The notes beneath the pieces were generated by a model. The model was not told where the DNA came from and made no database searches. It worked only from the letters and a program-made list of their open reading frames with translations. A stretch of DNA of 64,000 bases, from assembly GCA_004556395.1 (NCBI GenBank), contig SFHK01000010.1, positions 1-64,000 on the forward strand. The letters are read 5' to 3'. The DNA is from Clostridiales bacterium (GTDB lineage Bacteria; Bacillota; Clostridia; Christensenellales; Aristaeellaceae). The position numbers and the translations under genes are program-made. Every line of letters begins with the position of its first letter. Positions within the stretch are counted from its first letter, which is position 1. Shown here in pieces: positions 60,597 through 64,000 of this stretch.

Positions 60597-61592
60597 ATGT
60601 CACTGCTTCTCGGCCTAGATCAGGGCAGCACAAAAACGCACGCCATCGTCGTCACTCAAAGCGGCGAGATTCTCGGAACCGGCAGCGCGCCCGGCAGTCT
60701 GCACACGGTATACGGCATGGACGCCGCGCTCGGGCGCATGCATGAAGCCTGTGCGCAGGCGCTTTCGAACGCCGGGCATGCATTCGCGGACATCGAATGG
60801 GCCTCCGGCGGTATAACCGGCATCGACTATCCCTATGAGGAAGCCCTTTTGCAATCCGCCATTTCGGCGCACTTCGGCCTGCGTCCGGAAAATGTCTTCG
60901 TGAACAACGATTGCATGGGCGCGCTGTGGGGCGGAACCTTCCATGCGCCCGCCGTGGTATGCTGTGTCGGCACCGGTCTCGCCGTTGGCGGCGCAGACGA
61001 AGCGGGACACGCGCACATATTCGGAAATTACTGCAACGGCTATTATCAGGGCGGCTCCTCGATCGGACAGGATGCTCTTCAGCACGTATTCGACGCCGCC
61101 ATCGGGCTCCGCACCCCGACGTCGCTTACGCAGAAATTTCTCGCCTTCGCTCACGCAAAAGACGTGGACGAGCTGCTCCTCCTTCGGTATCGCAAAAAGA
61201 CCGTAGAGCCGAGCAGGCTGTGTCCCCTTGTCTTTGAGGCCGCCGGAGAAGGAGACGCGGTCGCCATCTCCATCCTTGAAACCTTCGCGCGGCGCTGGGG
61301 TGAAATTACGCTGTGCATGATCGACGCACTGGGGTTATCCCGAAGCGCGCCGATAGAGGTCATTCTGTCCGGCAGCGTATTCAAGGGCGTGCCTGCCATT
61401 CCGTATCGCGTCATCCGCAATCTGTTCCGCGTTCACGCACCCAACGCCGTGCTGCGCGAGGCCATTTATGAACCCGTGGTTGGCGGCGCCGCAATGGGGC
61501 TGTTCCAAATTGGACAGGGTGACTGGCGCACTGCCCTCGCCGCTTCCGCCGACAGACTGCATCTCAGGAGGAACCTTGAGCATGAAAATTGA
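60597..61592 (+). CDS. BadF/BadG-type N-acetylglucosamine kinase-like protein
   Basis: The 331-residue protein starts at ATG 60597 after AAGGAG. The actin-like ATPase pattern is LLGLDQGSTKTHAIVV, FVNNDCMGALWGG and VVCCVGTGLAVGGADEAG, with the hinge LSGSVFKGVP. This branch includes eukaryotic-type NAGK and bacterial amino-sugar kinases. Position between GH4 and the NagB-like gene supports phosphorylation of GlcNAc, glucosamine or a related sugar. It overlaps the next gene by 11 bases. Confidence 0.85.
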   Translation: MSLLLGLDQGSTKTHAIVVTQSGEILGTGSAPGSLHTVYGMDAALGRMHEACAQALSNAGHAFADIEWASGGITGIDYPYEEALLQSAISAHFGLRPENVFVNNDCMGALWGGTFHAPAVVCCVGTGLAVGGADEAGHAHIFGNYCNGYYQGGSSIGQDALQHVFDAAIGLRTPTSLTQKFLAFAHAKDVDELLLLRYRKKTVEPSRLCPLVFEAAGEGDAVAISILETFARRWGEITLCMIDALGLSRSAPIEVILSGSVFKGVPAIPYRVIRNLFRVHAPNAVLREAIYEPVVGGAAMGLFQIGQGDWRTALAASADRLHLRRNLEHEN

Positions 61593-62307
61593 AATCCTTC
61601 AGACGGCCGCTCAGGTAAACGCCAAGGCCGCGTGGCACTTTATCCGGCGCGCCGCGTTTGACGGCGTGCTGACCGGCGTCGCAACCGGCGATACCACAAG
61701 GGCCGTATACGCGCTGGTTGCCGCCCTTTATGAGACAGCGCCCTTTGACACCTCCAAAATCCGCATCTGCGCACTGGACGATTACGCAGGCATCGAAGGA
61801 GACCATCCAGCGTCCTGCTCCGCCCGCATCCGTGCGCAGCTGCAGGTGCCGCTCCATCTGCGCAGCGAGCAGCTCATCCTGCCCGAAGCCTTCCCCGGCA
61901 CTCCGGACGCGGTGGCGCAGGCCTACGAAGAACGACTGACTTCGCTCGGCGGCATACAGACACAGCTTCTCGGCATCGGCGCGGACGCCCACCTTGGATT
62001 CTGCCGTCCCGGAACGCCATTCTGCAGTCCCGCACACGCGGTTCAGCTTCCGGAGGATACCCGGCAGATGCTCCACCGCAAATACACGCTCGAAATCGAA
62101 AAGCTGCCGCGCTGCGGCGTTACGCTGGGTCTGAAGAGCATCATGCAGATTCCGGAGCTGCTTGTAATCGCCACCGGAACGGCAAAGGCTCGCGCTGTAT
62201 ATGATTCTCTCCATCACGCGCCCGACGAGCGCATTCCCGCCTCCATCCTTCAGCTGCATCCGAACGTCACATGGCTGCTGGATGCCGAAGCCGCTTCTCT
62301 CCTCTGA
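61582..62307 (+). CDS. NagB-like sugar-phosphate deaminase/isomerase, variant active site
   Basis: The 241-residue protein starts at ATG 61582 after AGGAGG. It has the NagB/6-phosphogluconolactonase fold: GVATGDTTRAVYALVAALY, CALDDYAGIEGDHPASC (NagB: DEYVGL..HPQSY) and LGIGADAHLGFCRPGTPF (NagB: GIGxDGHIAFNEPGSS). The Asp and His of DxH are kept, but the Glu of NEP is Arg and the Asn is Cys. The catalytic relay is therefore changed, and the substrate or reaction may differ from classic GlcN-6-P deamination. Full length for the family. Confidence 0.8.
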   Translation: MKIEILQTAAQVNAKAAWHFIRRAAFDGVLTGVATGDTTRAVYALVAALYETAPFDTSKIRICALDDYAGIEGDHPASCSARIRAQLQVPLHLRSEQLILPEAFPGTPDAVAQAYEERLTSLGGIQTQLLGIGADAHLGFCRPGTPFCSPAHAVQLPEDTRQMLHRKYTLEIEKLPRCGVTLGLKSIMQIPELLVIATGTAKARAVYDSLHHAPDERIPASILQLHPNVTWLLDAEAASLL

Positions 62308-62310
62308 CGC

Positions 62311-62358
62311 GGATACAGCACAAAGCCGGCGTTTTCTCCGCCGGCTTTGATTGTATCC
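62311..62358. terminator. bidirectional terminator after the NagB-like gene
   Basis: Inner stem AAAGCCGGCG (62322-62331) with its complement (62339-62348) and an outer 7-bp stem GGATACA/TGTATCC (62311-62317 with 62352-62358). It lies between convergent genes. Confidence 0.85.
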
Positions 62359-62372
62359 GAATTTTGTGCATG

Positions 62373-62933
62373 TTACATGCTCAGAATCACGCCGATTACC
62401 GCGCCCACGCCGATATAGGCTGCCGGATGAATCTTTTTAAGCCGTTTCACCTGCGTCAGCACAAGCAGCACGGCGAACAGCGCTACGGCGATCCAATCGA
62501 CGGACGCGAGCAGCGAATCCGCCTTTCGGAACAGCGCAACCCGAATCACGGAGAAGGCCGCGGCCGCGATCAGGCCTGTAACCGCGGGGCGCATGAAACT
62601 GAACATGCCCTGAATCCATTTGTTTTCACGGTATTTGTCCAGCGCACGTGCAATCGCCATGATTACGATCAGGGAGGGCAATACGAGGCTCAGCGTCGCG
62701 AGGATTCCGCCGACGACGCCCAACGAGGTAAAGCCGACATACGTGGCCATGTTCACGCCAATCGGGCCCGGCGTAGATTCCGACACCGCGATCATGTTGG
62801 CCAGTTCCTCCGCGGTAAACCACTGGTACTTCTGCTGAATCTGCGCAAGGAACGGGAGCGTGGCAAGCCCTCCGCCGACGGCGAACAGGCCGGTTTTGAA
62901 GAACTCCAGACACATAATGAGCAGCTTACTCAT
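62373..62933 (-). CDS. chromate transporter, half-size subunit B
   Basis: The 186-residue protein is a CHR-family short subunit with five or six helices. LFAVGGGLATLPFLAQ is the conserved start motif, and VSESTPGPIGVNMATYVGF the second signature. ATG 62933 follows AAGGAG and overlaps the partner gene by eight bases. Together the pair forms the functional CHR transporter for chromate or another oxyanion such as sulfate. Confidence 0.88.
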   Translation of the reverse strand: MSKLLIMCLEFFKTGLFAVGGGLATLPFLAQIQQKYQWFTAEELANMIAVSESTPGPIGVNMATYVGFTSLGVVGGILATLSLVLPSLIVIMAIARALDKYRENKWIQGMFSFMRPAVTGLIAAAAFSVIRVALFRKADSLLASVDWIAVALFAVLLVLTQVKRLKKIHPAAYIGVGAVIGVILSM

Positions 62934-63468
62934 GCTTTTCACATCTCCTTCCAAGCACAACGCTGGCCAGCGCACAGCCGACCACGATATACACCGGCGA
63001 GAAGCCGCACAGTCCGACGAGCACAAACGCGGCGACTGCCAGCGCAATGTGCCACCATGCCTTGACGTTGGATTTCGCAAGCTTGATCACGCTGGCGACG
63101 ATCAGCGCGCAGACCGCAACACGGATTCCCGCAAAGGCATGCTGCACCCAGACGACATCCATGAAATTTGTAAGCACCGCGGCGATTACCATAATGATGA
63201 CGATCGACGGCGAGACGACGCCCAGCGTAGCGACGATTCCTCCGATGATTCCCTTTTGCTTGTACCCTACGAACGTCGCCGTGTTCACCGCGATAATGCC
63301 CGGCGTGCATTGGCCAATGGCAAAATAGTCCAGAATTTCCTCCTGCGTCGCCCACTTATGCTTGGCGACGATTTCCCGTTCCAGCATGGGTAGCATAGCG
63401 TAACCGCCGCCGAAGGTCAGTGCGCCAATCATGAAAAAGGCGCGATACAGCGTCCACAGAATCTGCAT
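62926..63468 (-). CDS. chromate transporter, half-size subunit A
   Basis: The 180-residue CHR-family subunit has LTFGGGYAMLPMLEREIV and IGQCTPGIIAVNTATFVGYK, with several helices. ATG 63468 is six bases after GAGGAGG (an ATG at 63474 overlaps that site). It is divergent from a LysR gene that probably controls it. Confidence 0.88.
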   Translation of the reverse strand: MQILWTLYRAFFMIGALTFGGGYAMLPMLEREIVAKHKWATQEEILDYFAIGQCTPGIIAVNTATFVGYKQKGIIGGIVATLGVVSPSIVIIMVIAAVLTNFMDVVWVQHAFAGIRVAVCALIVASVIKLAKSNVKAWWHIALAVAAFVLVGLCGFSPVYIVVGCALASVVLGRRCEKHE

Positions 63469-63482
63469 AGGCATCCTCCTCT

Positions 63483-63523
63483 CGTATAAACCCGATTATA
63501 CGGCAAAACCCACGCACACACAA
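63483..63523 (-). promoter_or_regulatory. promoter and candidate operator of the chromate transporter
   Basis: On the minus strand TTGTGT (63523-63518) and TATAAT (63500-63495) are 17 bases apart. A perfect inverted repeat CGTATAA-N6-TTATACG (63483-63502) covers the -10 and the start site, suitable for the divergent LysR regulator. Confidence 0.65.
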
Positions 63524-63571
63524 ATACCAAAGCGAAATACCCCCTATAACATTTCAAAGTGAGGCGAGCCC

Positions 63572-64000
63572 ATGAACCTGACAAGGCTTGAGAATTTCAA
63601 GGCGATCTACGAAGACGGCAGCGTGTCCGCCGCCGCGCGGCGTCTGTTTATCGCGCAGCCGGCGCTGAGCAATCAGCTGCGCGCCTTTGAAGCGGAGCTC
63701 GGTGTTCCTCTGTTTGAGCGAAAATCCTCCGCGCTCTGCCCCACAGCCGCCGGACACGCCCTGTACCGCCGCGCCGTACAGATTCTCTCCGTCGTACACG
63801 CGTCCGAACAGGAAATGCTGCAATATCGCTCCGGTGTCAAGGGCGTCATCCGTCTGGGCGTCGTCTCCTCCGGCGGATACGCGCTTCTCACCAGCGACAT
63901 CCGCGCCTTCCGCGCGCGCTTTCCTTCAATTCGCTTCGAAATCTTTGACCGAAATACCTATGCCCTTCGGCCGATGCTGCAGGCCGGGCTGATCGATATA
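63572..64000 (+). CDS. LysR-family transcriptional regulator (3' end outside window)
   Basis: The 143 visible residues start at ATG 63572. The winged helix-turn-helix is NLTRLENFKAIYEDGSVSAA, then RLFIAQPALSNQLRAFEAEL (residues 2-50), and the start of the effector-binding domain is GVIRLGVVSSGGYALL. The reading frame is open to the window end. It is divergent from the chromate transporter genes and is probably their regulator. Confidence 0.9.
   Translation, partial: MNLTRLENFKAIYEDGSVSAAARRLFIAQPALSNQLRAFEAELGVPLFERKSSALCPTAAGHALYRRAVQILSVVHASEQEMLQYRSGVKGVIRLGVVSSGGYALLTSDIRAFRARFPSIRFEIFDRNTYALRPMLQAGLIDI

Overview
ORGANISM. The window comes from a GC-rich anaerobic Firmicute, most likely a gut Clostridia member (Christensenellales- or Oscillospirales-like; this is inference). 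The evidence is strong AGGAGG-type ribosome binding sites, sigma-A promoters, rho-independent terminators, a YesN/YesM regulator pair with LplABC-type sugar ABC transporters, a GGGtGRT/Fe-S scaffold pair, an ECF sigma factor paired with a DUF4179-like protein, and a lone EutH. No tRNA, rRNA, CRISPR array, phage or transposase gene was found. The sequence behaves as chromosomal core plus metabolic accessory DNA. LAYOUT. 1-7.4 kb: a partial gene at the left edge, a membrane protein with three Ada-like Cys motifs, an exonuclease fused to a Mesh1/RelA-type HD domain, the Fe-S scaffold/GGGtGRT pair, a nucleoside hydrolase and a DUF4259-like protein. 7.5-11.6 kb (minus): an operon of oxidoreductase, Ham1-like NTPase and a GH9 enzyme without signal peptide. 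11.7-18.8 kb: SbcDC, type I glutamine synthetase, and an ECF sigma/anti-sigma pair. 18.8-22.6 kb (minus): late cobamide genes (Thr-P decarboxylase, cobQ, cbiB) under a cobalamin riboswitch. 22.7-28.6 kb: eutH, GNAT, ThuA-like, FGGY kinase, DUF896 and a sugar isomerase. 28.6-35.6 kb: a hairpin-rich repeat block, RsgA, a polar amino acid ABC transporter, a GH39-like enzyme, and a three-gene cassette of Cys-rich small protein, short radical SAM enzyme and a protein with four IGGADGPT repeats. 35.7-42.7 kb: deoxyinosine glycosylase, pyrimidine-nucleoside phosphorylase, lipid kinase, RluF-like pseudouridine synthase, SGNH hydrolase, membrane and ZinT-like proteins. 42.7-47.2 kb: a deletion scar joining two gene remnants (phosphodiester glycosidase and histidine kinase), a TrmH methylase, and a CNNM/CorC transporter preceded by a promoter, a 12-codon acidic leader ORF and a terminator. 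47.2-62.3 kb: a large amino-sugar locus, in which an 8-gene minus operon (binding protein, two permeases, oxidoreductase, two isomerases, NagA, ROK kinase) lies opposite yesN-yesM and GH4-BadF kinase-NagB-like genes. 62.3-64 kb: split chromate transporter and a divergent LysR gene cut by the window edge. HOW IT WORKS TOGETHER. The right-hand 15 kb reads as one system: YesM/YesN sense and induce, the ABC transporter imports a glycan fragment, GH4 cleaves it, kinases phosphorylate it, NagA deacetylates it and a NagB-like protein with altered catalytic residues acts last. The best candidates for undescribed biology are the radical SAM/IGGADGPT cassette (34.2-35.6 kb), the leader-peptide attenuator before the CNNM gene (45.6-45.8 kb) and the exonuclease-HD fusion (2.1-3.7 kb). 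Two copies of a small inverted-repeat element (22.7 and 32.6 kb) sit in regulatory regions.
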